A stretch of DNA of 48,604 nt from Patescibacteria group bacterium UBA3458 (GCA_002378745.1 DFRR01000005.1:43581-92184), one strand, 5' to 3'. Positions 12,001 to 18,046 are shown, numbered from the stretch's first letter. Numbers and translations are program-made. The notes: generated by a model not told the origin, from the letters alone.

Positions 12001-13413
12001 CGGCGTTGTAAGGGTGCCCGTATAGGTCAAATCGTTGGCTACAAGACTGCTAAAGGTTGTCGTGCCAGTAACGGTGAGTGTACCAGCGATAGTGACGTCT
12101 TCAGCAAAAGAAGCGTCATCTGCAACCGTGAGTGACGTCGCCTCAACCGAAGAGTTTCGTATACGTGAATTTGTAATGAGTACGCCGCCCAATGTGTCGA
12201 TACGCTGTGTAAGCGCAATGCTGTGGAAGTTATCACCGATATCCGTAGCATTGTCTGCTCCAACACGCGCGATTTCTTTTCGTAATTCATTTTCTGTTTG
12301 TTGTAACTGTTCGAGTGTAACGCCGCTTTGTACAACGATGCGTTCTGTCTCAACAACACGTTCGATAACCGGCTGATTTTGCACGATGGTCGTGCGCTCA
12401 GGCGCCTGAGTGGTTGTGCCTGGTATGTACACAATCCGTGCCGGTGTTGTGTTGTGTGCAGCACCAGCGTCAGCAACTGCAGTGTTTGTTTCCTGCACAG
12501 CGCGAATTTGTATGTCTACCTGGCCGCGCACATTTCCCGAGCCGATAAGGCCGGTGTTTGTAACAAGTCGGGTTCCAGCGCCGCGGAAGAATGAAATAGC
12601 AGAGTCGTATGAATTCTGAAGCCATTCAATAGCGTTTACTTGAGCAAGTACATTGCGATTGAATTCAGGTAATCGCGGGTTCACGGTAAAGGCATCGAAA
12701 GCAAGGAGCGCTTCTTCAAATACCTCGTCTGCGGTAGCGAGCGTCTGTGGTAGTGCCATTGCTACCTGTACTGAACGATCAAATGCCTGTGCGATGCGAG
12801 CAGGTGCGGCGAGGTACTGCTCGCCACTTATTGCCGTACTTCCAAATACGATTGCAAATGCGGTAAGCAGTGCAACTGTCTTCTGTCCGAATTCACGAAA
12901 TGTATCAGCAGGAACAATTGGTGTGTACGGAATAAGTGCCCGTTGTGCACGTCGCTGATCTTCTTGCTCAGCAAGCACTTTGCGGAAGTAGGTGCCGGTA
13001 ATCGGCGCTTGTGCAAACGTGTATGTGTATGGATCGAAATACGCGTACTCTTGTGCTTGTACTGCATGAGAAGCGACACGCGCTACCGGTTGTGCGACGC
13101 GCACAACAGACTGCGCTGCTGCAGCTGCAACCTTTGGCAATTCTGCTTCTTCGATTTCTTGTTCGTAGTACTCACTCTTTCGCTGCTCTGAGAGTTGTTG
13201 GAGGCGAGCAGCCTTTTCATGTTCCCGAGCAATAACAAATTCCTTCAGTGAGTTTTCTTCAACAAACCAAGAGCGTCCGACACGCTCACAGGTAAGATTT
13301 CCCTCTCGACAGAGTTTTGCAACGTAGTCAGAAGTATAGCCGGCAGTTTTGCCAGCCTCCTGAGAAGAGAAATATATTTGGTTGTTAAATGTTAAGTGTT
13401 TACTCACAATCAA
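3064..13413 (-). CDS. Giant HTH-TM-fibre surface protein (3449 aa) with phage-tail-fibre-like repeats
   Basis: The uninterrupted frame starts at TTG 13413; GTG 13407 is an equally plausible start and neither has a clear Shine-Dalgarno. Residues 13-60 form a MerR/excisionase-type helix-turn-helix (GYTSDYVAKLCREG, then RSWFVEENSLKEF), followed by a charged helix to about 92. A hydrophobic segment at 174-195 can span the membrane. Residues 200-400 are mixed, with coiled-coil-like stretches. Residues 520-940 repeat ATNATTTNL-like units, suggesting a beta-roll. From about 1000 to the end, GNVGIGTTSPSAKLHV-like units recur; these are common in phage tail fibres and adhesins, where they often precede an endosialidase chaperone. 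No such chaperone is seen. Instead the end (about 3350-3449) has the W-GGTAPTQTTTADKCDVWSF pattern of tail-protein C-termini. I infer a membrane-anchored, surface-exposed fibre with a cytoplasmic DNA-binding-like domain. Confidence 0.9.
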   Translation of the reverse strand: MIVSKHLTFNNQIYFSSQEAGKTAGYTSDYVAKLCREGNLTCERVGRSWFVEENSLKEFVIAREHEKAARLQQLSEQRKSEYYEQEIEEAELPKVAAAAAQSVVRVAQPVARVASHAVQAQEYAYFDPYTYTFAQAPITGTYFRKVLAEQEDQRRAQRALIPYTPIVPADTFREFGQKTVALLTAFAIVFGSTAISGEQYLAAPARIAQAFDRSVQVAMALPQTLATADEVFEEALLAFDAFTVNPRLPEFNRNVLAQVNAIEWLQNSYDSAISFFRGAGTRLVTNTGLIGSGNVRGQVDIQIRAVQETNTAVADAGAAHNTTPARIVYIPGTTTQAPERTTIVQNQPVIERVVETERIVVQSGVTLEQLQQTENELRKEIARVGADNATDIGDNFHSIALTQRIDTLGGVLITNSRIRNSSVEATSLTVADDASFAEDVTIAGTLTVTGTTTFSSLVANDLTYTGTLTTPLSAGIAHINGFGALTSATGTANTIAKFNATGVALADSILIDDGVVVTVGGGLAVSGTTTLATTTITDATITNLSGTNATLTNATSTNFFSSVLTAITGAFTNFSATNATTTNLVATNATTTNLSSSDITTDTLTATGTTTLATTSITNATVTDITATNATSTNLVVTGSTALATTTITDADVTRLVATYATTTTLFGANATFTNATTTNFFTNALTVITGAFTNFTATNATTTNLVATDATVTDLSATDAVFTNATSTNFFANLLTAVTSSVTNFSATNATTTNLVATNATTTDLVATGTTALATTTITDATITDADITRLIASYATTTTLFGANATFTDAVFMNATSTNFYSNLVTAITGIFTNLTATNATLTNATTTNLVVTGDTALGTTTIGAVSVDSIDATDAVFTNATSTNFFSNILTAITGAFTNFTATNATTTNLVVTGSADLATTTINGILTVDGGAIVIGNTNTDTLTINSAINSDIIPDQNAVRDLGSPSYFWDEIYADNINVNSISAASTTIGGTANNSFTINTDNVTSDDEDVNLVFFRGTVVPNAVIAWDSDTERFDINQPFYIQNDSSTTTVPTLQLVGKTGQTAPVLVADSSAGARLFTITHSGNIGVGTSSPSAKFAVSGNAYVSGTTTLYGGLTVSTGTVSLPAGQIDNAELANSTVSYGGITLSLGGSDATPAFNLIDATGLPIDAGTTGTLPVARGGTGATTLNNLITLGTHTTGNYLATLADAGNSFFTVANSGTESAAVTLDIVNDSLDFAQFKNALTLDATTTVAMSYPLNFDSNTLYIDPTNNRVGVGNANPLYDVDVANAAGGVLSIRRTGDSSISEEIIGQILFTADTDVNGGDSDGIGAKIIARGTGGGWGSQSLDYPTSLEFYTQTNSVSNGFASPRMIITDSGNIGIDNPSPTSLLQLGTTFDNDATTPTLSFGDGDTGFYESADDQLRIALAGTNYFTFLASRFTAQNGAAVSNSASSATTPVFIPSTGALTAGVGGSGGDVSIITDGAARLYVTSSGNVGIGTTSPSSLLHVYGPSGVLTLQDSNSAQNTAVSRIDFNYNTGTNGLIGYSGSEDLLITNNHASGDILLSTNGNVGIGDTSPAALFTVGSGDLFQVNSSGAIAAATGITSSGAINFTGTLAVSGTTTLATTTATALTVSNGLTVSGGGAAITGNSTIAGTLSSLTGITSSGTITFSALTSGILRTNGSGVLSTTTINGSDVTADTLDFTEFKDALTLDATTTIAMSYPLNFDSNTLYIDPTNNRVGVGTASPNFSFQINDNTITTKKGLYVASRFGPSGAYLRPANSSGQGSSLELVANQNTTLARAWSISNPSGASSNFGLVFSSAPSSVDIDSFSYTTRMQLDALGDFSLFEEAGVNAKFFWDASAEKLGIGTTSPSAKLHILGASEQLRLSYNASAYWTDTIASDGGRTIAGFGTDADLNLNFSGATDGDFSVNTDDLFVDTSTGRVGIGDTSPAALLTVGNGDLFQVNSSGAIAAATGITSSGTITFTDTLSVTGTSTLATTTAIQLTTTGNTYLATSGGNVGVGTTSPSAKLHVNGNSIFEGSTTYINAAQDYALSGTSSGWFGLVGQSSGLGSVLAIASNDADGTDESGLVVYGFGGIGSGNRERLIVNWDVANSRYEIQSEANGTGTLRDIALFTEGNTNQLVLSSSGNVGIGDSSPAALFTVGNGDLFQVNSSGAIAAATGITSSGAINFTGTLSVTGTTTLATTTATALIASNGLTVSGGGAAITGNSTIAGTLGSLTGITSSGTITFSGLTSGILRTNGSGVLSTTTINGSDVTADTLDFTEFKDALTLDASTTINVTGSNVFSITNTGSGNSFVVNDQGSDSTPFIIDAAGNVGIGTTPGAYKLYVDGSAYVNGLITAGAVDNNGYNMLRDPNNKIFFGRAAYNSLSESNGNYAPLVRGYTNNFGGFAYYFGYKGLYASTTATGAPQGELNNGANAALFLGVNTDGSTYFSAGNVGIGDTSPSALLTVGNGDLFQVNSSGAIAAATGITSSGAISFTGTLAVSGTSTFATTTVTGDLAVNTDDLFVDTANGRVGIGTTTPSSKLTVAGAVTADSFISTSTATSTFAGGISIAGSIVPTTDNTYSLGTPSLQWQDVYIGPGSLYINGQKVIEEDASNIVVTADTNQSLHLKTAGSGDIELNPTGTGIIALKGNIQITGGKVISTSDNSLLEFEDGIQGGNLSVSGNAITATNLNGGIALTPNGSGNTYVTANNFGIGDTSPAALLTVGNGDLFQVNSSGAIAAATGITSSGAISFTGTLSVTGTTTLATTTAAEITASGNVNATRFLAASGSGASPAYSFTDDTDTGMFYSSANGGTMNFVIGGGTRFYTQGTGSYTVFNGNIFAANTSGWMLENAASSLTNPTLVPHRSSSTTGIGGDGADKLALITAGTTALTVDSSQNIGIGTTSPLAKLDVYGDMVLSGSDRYLNFGTAVGTSSYGIRDNAGTLQYKNSGGSWADLGSGGSSLTGTTGQIAYFSGTNTAVGTSTIYLAADGKVGIGTESPKSKLDVLYSDTQANPAAASLAYEPGTSHGLEVWNTSNSANYSGIYLRTRTTGASTWSINNEWKSSNSGDLTFVTRSGGSTLDERMRITNAGNVGIGTSSPFGGWTSAPDKGIHIEGDNPQLGLYDTGGGDRWGVRAASIGLSFFNDTDNEHRLLVDNDGNVGIGTTNPSAKLSLGTDITTIKVAAYDNGSIAYGMGVNGGKLTFGANIAVDGTPQAVLTSSGDFGIGVVTPTKRLSVTETVSDAQFIISYDATRYTTFQVDSTGDLIVDAYGDDVRLNDDNLWVCSGGSCPAGTPSGNGNIIAETAIGIGTSTPWTSLAIAAGGAITVEEELLTTSGTIAVDWRDGNQQLIRLTTSAATINFSGYIAGQKLSLITCSPNGSTAGAITWGTTIRWTGGTAPTQTTTADKCDVWSFLATSANGTLRIFGAQTPNFTD
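5065..5250 (-). repeat. Cassette repeat copy 5 inside the giant gene
   Basis: Encodes the unit GDTSPAALLTVGNGDLFQV followed by NSSGAIAAATGITSSG and a TGTLSVTGTTTLATTT end. Four near-identical copies lie upstream in the gene. Edges are approximate. Confidence 0.75.
5855..6030 (-). repeat. Cassette repeat copy 4 inside the giant gene
   Basis: Same unit as copy 5, with SPSALL for SPAALL and a TSTFATTT ending, followed by a DDLFVDTANGRVGIG unit. Edges are approximate. Confidence 0.75.
6513..6956 (-). repeat. About 444-nt duplication, copy A (contains cassette copy 3)
   Basis: Collinear with 8257-8700 at a constant offset of 1744 nt. It encodes the GDSSPAALF cassette, then GLTVSGGGAAITGNSTIAGT, SGILRTNGSGVLSTTTINGS and TADTLDFTEFKDALTLDA. 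The two copies differ mainly at scattered single bases, indicating an old duplication or repeated gene conversion. Confidence 0.75.
7395..7575 (-). repeat. Cassette repeat copy 2 inside the giant gene
   Basis: Encodes the same GDTSPAALLTVGNGDLFQV unit, continuing with ITFTDTLSVTGTSTLATTT. Edges are approximate. Confidence 0.75.
8257..8700 (-). repeat. About 444-nt duplication, copy B (contains cassette copy 1)
   Basis: Partner of 6513-6956. It is followed in the protein by MSYPLNFDSNTLYIDPTNN, a unit encoded again near 9565-9660. Confidence 0.75.
10593..11853 (-). repeat. Degenerate Asn/Thr repeat tract encoding NATTTNL units
   Basis: About 420 codons in which units such as NATTTNLVATNATTTNL, TSTNFFSNLLTAITGAFTNF and TTLFGANATFTNA recur at variable spacing. 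On the plus strand this reads as repeated gttgcgttggt-like DNA. Regular spacing of small and polar residues suggests a solenoid or beta-roll stalk. Confidence 0.75.
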
Positions 13414-13745
13414 ATGATTGTTCGGAAACGCGATGTAACTACATATTACTAGCTATTTCGGCAATTACCTACTGCAATTTTGGGGATAAGGTTAGAGAGT
13501 TTTTAGTTACTAGTTTTCAGTTGGCAGAACCGATTGAATCACAACTCGCAGCAGTAAGTGAGCACCTTACAGAGATGCAACGAATACTTCCGTGGGTGCT
13601 GGGTTCGCAGTTTATAGTTGTTGATTGATAGAGATCGTAGGCTAAACAAGCTCTATGCACTAAGAGAAACCATTATATGCCCTTTCATTGGAAACGTGAG
13701 AGTTTTTACTCACTGCTTTTAATTAGAAAGCGTGGGTACTGAGTA

Positions 13746-13774
13746 GACCCAGGATTCCTGAGGAATCCTGGGTC
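13746..13774. terminator. Perfect 13-bp hairpin between the two HTH genes
   Basis: GACCCAGGATTCC, loop TGA, then the exact complement. It lies about 92 nt after the stop of the 374-aa gene in transcription order. There is no U-run on either strand, so it may be a transcript-end structure, an attenuator or a REP-like element; intrinsic termination is uncertain. Confidence 0.45.
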
Positions 13775-13850
13775 TCTACAAACTATCAGCTATAATATTG
13801 TCACCCAATAACTCTGTTCTGGTCTATCCGAGAAACGCTCTATTAAGCTA

Positions 13851-13863
13851 TTTTAGCCGAGAT
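13851..13863. repeat. Left arm of 13-bp inverted repeat (TTTTAGCCGAGAT)
   Basis: An exact reverse complement occurs at 15026-15038. The two arms bracket the 374-aa HTH/TM gene, the left one sitting 3 nt past its stop codon. Confidence 0.6.
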
Positions 13864-13866
13864 GTA

Positions 13867-14991
13867 CTACTCAGCAGTGTAAGAAAACTCTGCTCCAGGA
13901 AACACTTCTCCGTACTTTTCGCGAAGTACGTCTATTGTCTCATTAAAAGCTTTTGAATCGATGTGTATTTCCGGAATTCCATAGATATAGGTGAACGCCG
14001 CAGCCCCAGAGGCAATAATTAGTAGTGGCAGTACATACATGATGATCCGAACGTATAAAGCTCTCTGTTTTGGCTCCTCAAAGTGGTATGCTTCTTCCTT
14101 GGCTTCCTTAGATATCGCACTTAGTTTCTGTACTTCCTGTTCCCGAGATATGCTTTGTTTGAGCGACTTATTGCGTACCGCAATCTCGTCTCGGCCAACT
14201 TGTGGCGTTTGTCCGCTCGTGACTGTCGGAATACGTTTTATAACAGGAACTGCCGGTATATCACGAGGTGCATACACTTCAGTTTCTGCTTTTTGTATCA
14301 AAACCTTCTCGCCCAGAGTTTCTGCTGGTGGTATTGATGGCGGCAACTGTCGGGAGAACGTCTCTACCGGCTCTGCAAAGTAACGAACATTGAAATTGAT
14401 GTCTCCTGGTTCGATGTCTGTATGAATCTTCACTCCTATAGAAGCATCCTTGCTCGCCACATTGAGATGTTCTGTGTTTTCCTCACCAGGACGACGAATG
14501 CCACTAGCTTGTGCTTGCACTTGTGCGAGCAGTCCATCGTTATATTTTTTGTGCTTCAATAGTGCAGCTTTGTCGACAAACCATCGGCGACCAACTTTTC
14601 GTGCCTGCACTTCGCCATCTCTCGCCAACTGCCCTACATAATCTTGCGCATACCCGGTAATGTCCGCCGCACGTGACGTCGCAATGTACTCAACCCCATC
14701 ATATTTGAATGTGTCGTCACGAACATTGCCAACCTTCATGCCGTGCGTCGCAACTTTTTTTACTTCTTCCTGCGGTTCGCTTTCAGCTGCGGGCTTCGGT
14801 GTAATGCCGATTCCTGTCTCTTGGTATCTCTTGAGGCTTGCCTCATCGACATACCAGTTGCCAGACACTCTCCGGCATTCCACTTTTTCTTCTCGACAGA
14901 GCTGGCCGATGTAGTCTTTAGAATAGCTCGTGAGCTCAGAGGCTCGGTTTGTCGAGATAAGCTTTTCATCACCCACAAAAAGATCATTCAT
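13867..14991 (-). CDS. Double HTH, single-TM protein (374 aa)
   Basis: Residues 13-57 and 103-148 are two copies of the same MerR/excisionase-like helix-turn-helix that starts the giant protein: A..L/I..Y..DY(I/V)GQL.R...V..R.V...W(Y/F)VD..(S/A)L. A long Pro/Lys/Glu-rich linker (about 155-305) leads to one TM segment at 313-336 and a 38-residue tail with several acidic residues. The arrangement predicts a cytoplasmic DNA-binding-like half and a short external tail. It follows gatB after 80 nt and precedes the giant gene, so it may be co-expressed with them or with the giant protein. No Shine-Dalgarno is visible before ATG 14991. Binding to DNA is inferred from the HTH, and the target is unknown; the domain could instead act in protein contacts. 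Confidence 0.85.
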   Translation of the reverse strand: MNDLFVGDEKLISTNRASELTSYSKDYIGQLCREEKVECRRVSGNWYVDEASLKRYQETGIGITPKPAAESEPQEEVKKVATHGMKVGNVRDDTFKYDGVEYIATSRAADITGYAQDYVGQLARDGEVQARKVGRRWFVDKAALLKHKKYNDGLLAQVQAQASGIRRPGEENTEHLNVASKDASIGVKIHTDIEPGDINFNVRYFAEPVETFSRQLPPSIPPAETLGEKVLIQKAETEVYAPRDIPAVPVIKRIPTVTSGQTPQVGRDEIAVRNKSLKQSISREQEVQKLSAISKEAKEEAYHFEEPKQRALYVRIIMYVLPLLIIASGAAAFTYIYGIPEIHIDSKAFNETIDVLREKYGEVFPGAEFSYTAE

Positions 14992-15012
14992 GAAATGATT
15001 CTACCAATATCT

Positions 15013-15033
15013 GCCGAGAAAGGGTATCTCGGC
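15013..15033. other. Small hairpin after gatB
   Basis: GCCGAGA, loop AAGGGTA, TCTCGGC. It overlaps the right arm of the 13-bp inverted repeat. There is no U-run on the gatB side, so it is not a convincing terminator. Confidence 0.4.
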
Positions 15034-15038
15034 TAAAA
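15026..15038. repeat. Right arm of 13-bp inverted repeat
   Basis: ATCTCGGCTAAAA, the exact reverse complement of 13851-13863, 35 nt upstream of the 374-aa gene's start codon. Confidence 0.6.
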
Positions 15039-15071
15039 AACACTGTGGATAGCGTAGCTCGTTTAGACGAG

Positions 15072-16511
15072 TTAGCCTATTTTTGCCTGCATGAGCTCTT
15101 TGAGTTTGCCCGGGTTTGCAGAACCGCGGCTGGCTTTCATTCCTTGACCAACAAGATACTGAAGCGCTTGTTCCTTCCCTGCTTTGTACTCGGCCACTAC
15201 CGCCTCATTCTCGGCAAGCACTGTGTCTACAATCTGCCCAAGTGCACCCTCGTCGCTTTGCTGTAGGAGCCCTTCCTGCTCTGCGAGCGACCGCACGGCC
15301 TTTTTATCAGAATTTCCGTTTCTAATGACATACTGAATAAGGCTCACCGCACCGTTTGAAGATATATCGCCATCATGTGCAAGTATAATAATCTCTGAGA
15401 ACGTTTGCGGTGTGATGTACTCCGTTACGTGATTTTCAAGCACATCACGCTGTGCAACAAGATTGTTGAGCACGTAGTTTGAAGTGAGTTTTGCCAATTT
15501 TGTACGATCCTGTGCATTCTCAAATAGATTCACTACTGCCTCAAAGAATGTAGCTAGTCGTACATCGGATACATATAGCTCGATTGCTTCTTCAGAAAGT
15601 CCGTATGATTCTTTGAGCCGCTCGCGCTTCGCATTTGGTAGCTCAGGCAATGTTGCGCGCAGTGCGTCGTGTGAAAATTCCGGCAATTCTGAAATTTTGA
15701 GTTTTGGTAAGTCAGGCTCTGGGAAGTACCGGTAGTCAGCAGCCTCCTCTTTAAGGCGTTGGCTGAACGTGACCTCTTTGTTCTCGTCCCAACCACGAGT
15801 TTCTTGAACCACGCGCTCTCCTGCCTCGATGAGGGCAATTTGTCGCTTAATCTCGAAGTCAATCGCGCGTTCAACTGCTCTAAACGAGTTTAGGTTCTTA
15901 ACTTCTACTTTCGTGCCCAATTCACCCTTATTTTTAGACACGGAAATGTTAGCTTCTACGCGCATCTCTCCTTTTTCCATGTTGGCGTGTGACACTTCCA
16001 ACGTTCGCAGCAGTAGCTGTAATTCGCGTGCAAAATCACCTGCCTGCTGTGCAGTGTGAATGACCGGCTCGGTTACCAACTCCATGAGCGGTACGCCCGC
16101 GCGGTTAAAATCAACCAAGCTAAACTCAGCATCGTTTGTGTGCAGCGAACGAGCTGTGTCTTCTTCGAGATGGATACGCGTTAGCGCAACTCCGGCAAGA
16201 GTACCGCCTTCAACAAAAGGAAATTCATATTGACTGAGTTGGAATGCTTTTGGTATGTCAGGATAGAAATAGTTTTTACGATCGAATTCTGAATAGTCGG
16301 CGAGCGTACCATCTACCGCGAGACCCACGCGTAGCAAACTGCGCACTGCCTCCTTGTTAATCGTGGGTAGCACTCCGGGATGTGCCATACACACTGGGCA
16401 TATGTTTACGTTCGGTGTTTTTTCATCGGGATCGTTCTTGGAGTTACAAAACATCTTCGTCTTAGTACGAAGCTCAGCATGAATCTCGAGTCCGATTGTC
16501 GGTTCAAACAT
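15072..16511 (-). CDS. gatB: Aspartyl/glutamyl-tRNA(Asn/Gln) amidotransferase subunit B
   Basis: 479 residues, the usual GatB length. It starts with the family hallmark GLEIHAEL, has a zinc-site-like cysteine set (FCNSKND, then CPVCMAHPG near 40), the YPDIPKAFQLSQY motif, and HAxMEKGEMRVEANIS-like and NSFRAVERAIDFEIKRQ stretches in the kinase-like core. The last 70 residues are the YqeY-like tail (GMKASRGSANPGKLKELM). GatB activates misacylated Glu-tRNA(Gln) or Asp-tRNA(Asn) for amidation with ammonia supplied by GatA; GatA and GatC are not in this window. It lies 38 nt downstream of obg on the same strand. Function is clear from sequence. Confidence 0.97.
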   Translation of the reverse strand: MFEPTIGLEIHAELRTKTKMFCNSKNDPDEKTPNVNICPVCMAHPGVLPTINKEAVRSLLRVGLAVDGTLADYSEFDRKNYFYPDIPKAFQLSQYEFPFVEGGTLAGVALTRIHLEEDTARSLHTNDAEFSLVDFNRAGVPLMELVTEPVIHTAQQAGDFARELQLLLRTLEVSHANMEKGEMRVEANISVSKNKGELGTKVEVKNLNSFRAVERAIDFEIKRQIALIEAGERVVQETRGWDENKEVTFSQRLKEEAADYRYFPEPDLPKLKISELPEFSHDALRATLPELPNAKRERLKESYGLSEEAIELYVSDVRLATFFEAVVNLFENAQDRTKLAKLTSNYVLNNLVAQRDVLENHVTEYITPQTFSEIIILAHDGDISSNGAVSLIQYVIRNGNSDKKAVRSLAEQEGLLQQSDEGALGQIVDTVLAENEAVVAEYKAGKEQALQYLVGQGMKASRGSANPGKLKELMQAKIG

Positions 16512-16549
16512 GAGACTAATGGTAGAACGAATTACTACAAAATGCCAAC

Positions 16550-17524
16550 TTACTCGAGGGCACGTACAAACGCGAGTATGGTGTCTCGAAATGACTTCAC
16601 AGAGGCTTCGTCGTGAATAGAAACGGGGTATACATGCTCGGTGATAACCTTCAATTTCTGTACATGTTCTTCCTGTTCTTCTGCGCTGACAAGGTCTGTT
16701 TTGGTAACAGCGATGAGAAACGGCAATTTCTCCATCTCAGAGTCGTGTGCCACCAACTCCTTCATGAGTGCCGAAAATACTACATTTGGCTCATCTTGTT
16801 CAACCGAGATACAGAAAATAAGGGCTTTTGTGCGGTTTATGTGACGCAGGAACTTGTGTCCGAGACCCTTCCCAGATGATGCTCCTTCAATAATTCCGGG
16901 TATATCAGCAATGATATAGCCGTATAGCTCACCGAGGTTCGGATCAAGAGTCGTAAATGCGTAGTTACCCACCTTTGCTTTGGCGTTTGTGAGTACATTT
17001 AATAGAGAAGATTTGCCGGCATTTGGATATCCGACCAGTCCAAGGTCTGCAATAAGGCGCAGTTCTATTTCAAGTACATCTCGTTCCCCAGCTCGTCCCG
17101 AGGTTGTCTCGGTTGGACGCACATTCCGAGAACTCTTGAAGTGCTCGTTGCCGAGACCACCTGTACCGCCACGCAATACAACATGCTCGTCTCCTTCGTG
17201 CAAAAGTTCGAACACTTTTCCCTTCTGTTGCAGTCGAACAATAGAGCCTACCGGCAAATCAATAACTACATCTTCCCCATCTGCTCCATGCAAACTATTT
17301 TTTCCTCCATTGCCACCATGCTGTGCACTGAAGGATGGGTGCCCTCTATACTTACTCAATAGTGAGGTGTCACGAACAGCCCGAATACGGACATCACCTC
17401 CGCGACCACCGTCTCCACCGGCTGGACCACCTCGTGGATTGCTCCGACTTTGATTCCAACGGACCACTCCGTCGCCTCCATTACCGGCAACCGCTCCCAA
17501 TATTAGTTCATCAACAAATTTCAT
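16550..17524 (-). CDS. obg: Obg family GTPase
   Basis: I place the start at ATG 17524, giving the canonical MKFVDELILGAVAGNGGDG; a frame extension upstream adds 24 residues unlike the family. 324 aa. Residues 1-158 form the Gly-rich Obg fold. The GTPase domain shows G1 at 164-173 (GYPNAGKSS), G3 DIPG at 207-210, and TKTD as G4. The C-terminal OCT domain of longer homologues is absent. Obg acts in large-subunit ribosome assembly and stress responses, partly membrane-associated. No Shine-Dalgarno is evident. The gene heads the obg-gatB run, after about 200 nt of intergenic DNA. Confidence 0.96.
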   Translation of the reverse strand: MKFVDELILGAVAGNGGDGVVRWNQSRSNPRGGPAGGDGGRGGDVRIRAVRDTSLLSKYRGHPSFSAQHGGNGGKNSLHGADGEDVVIDLPVGSIVRLQQKGKVFELLHEGDEHVVLRGGTGGLGNEHFKSSRNVRPTETTSGRAGERDVLEIELRLIADLGLVGYPNAGKSSLLNVLTNAKAKVGNYAFTTLDPNLGELYGYIIADIPGIIEGASSGKGLGHKFLRHINRTKALIFCISVEQDEPNVVFSALMKELVAHDSEMEKLPFLIAVTKTDLVSAEEQEEHVQKLKVITEHVYPVSIHDEASVKSFRDTILAFVRALE

Positions 17525-17673
17525 ATAAAATGTCTCGATACTTTTTTGAAATTTTTGCAATGCGCTACTTCGAAAAATGCAAAAAGCATGTTCCAAGAAA
17601 ATGTAGAGGGAAAAATTTCAAAAATGAGACCTTACTACTATAATCCAAAGCGAGAAAAAGTGCCAATAGCATT

Positions 17674-17695
17674 AAAAAAGCCGCTTTAAGCGGCT
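17674..17695 (-). terminator. Intrinsic terminator of the YerC-like gene
   Basis: On the minus strand AGCCGC, loop TTAAA, GCGGCT is followed by six U residues. It lies 31 nt past the stop of the regulator gene. Confidence 0.85.
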
Positions 17696-17726
17696 AAAGA
17701 CAGTGACTTTCTATGACTTGTTACTT

Positions 17727-18038
17727 TTATAAACTAGTGCGATTTTCAGTTTCCTGAAGTTTGCCTAGCATGAGGGCGTAACCGCCTGTTCCCTCTTCCA
17801 TTACGCGCTTTATTCGAGAGATAGTCGCTGAACTCATACCAGTAATGCGCTCAACTTTGCGATAACTTGCTCCGAAATTAAGCATTTTTACAGCCTTCCA
17901 ACGCTTTGCTGCTTCTTCTATTTCCGAATGAGTAAAAAGGTCGCCAAGAAATGCTCGAGCTTCTGCAAGATTGTCGAGCTCGAGTAATGCGAGCATTAAT
18001 TCGTCGGTGTCATCATTTATCCACTTGTGTTTTGTCAT
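17727..18038 (-). CDS. YerC/YecD family TrpR-like DNA-binding protein
   Basis: 103 residues. The pattern LLELDNLAEARAFLGDLFTHSEIEEAAKRW, followed by GASYRKVERITGMSSATISRI, matches the TrpR-related YerC/YecD family: a helical dimerisation half and an HTH with recognition helix SSATISRIKRV. Family members are probable regulators; the ligand is not established. A 17-bp near-perfect palindrome sits between its -35 and -10 boxes, which suggests autoregulation. ATG is only about 2 nt from the predicted transcription start, so its mRNA is probably leaderless. A strong terminator follows. Confidence 0.9.
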   Translation of the reverse strand: MTKHKWINDDTDELMLALLELDNLAEARAFLGDLFTHSEIEEAAKRWKAVKMLNFGASYRKVERITGMSSATISRIKRVMEEGTGGYALMLGKLQETENRTSL

Positions 18039-18046
18039 ATCGCTTC

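Larger units (their letters stand above)
13414..13866. other. 453-nt intergenic region with hairpin and dispersed repeats
   Basis: This non-coding stretch separates the two HTH genes. It holds dispersed-repeat fragments at about 13498-13525 and 13611-13630, a perfect 13-bp-stem hairpin at 13746-13774, and one arm of an inverted repeat at 13851-13863. A plus-strand frame at 13389-13628 has no recognisable ribosome-binding site or family and partly consists of repeat DNA, so I do not call it a gene. Confidence 0.55.

Noticed and set aside
11036..12025. Long plus-strand open frame (329 codons) antisense to the giant gene
   Set aside because: It is the shadow of the repetitive Asn/Thr codons, is Val/Ala-rich without a family, and other shadows like it run all along the giant gene.
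3064..13413. Giant gene as part of a prophage tail module
   Set aside because: No capsid, portal, terminase or tail genes are near, and the TM segment and N-terminal HTH argue for a cellular surface protein.
13389..13628. Plus-strand frame of 79 codons between the HTH genes
   Set aside because: No ribosome site or family match, overlaps the giant gene's start and partly consists of dispersed repeat DNA.
15058..15071. Small CTCGT-TTAG-ACGAG hairpin at the gatB stop
   Set aside because: Five-bp stem without a U-run, too weak to be called a terminator.
17525..17596. 24-residue N-terminal extension of Obg
   Set aside because: Obg begins canonically at the MKFVDE Met; the extension has no similarity to the family.
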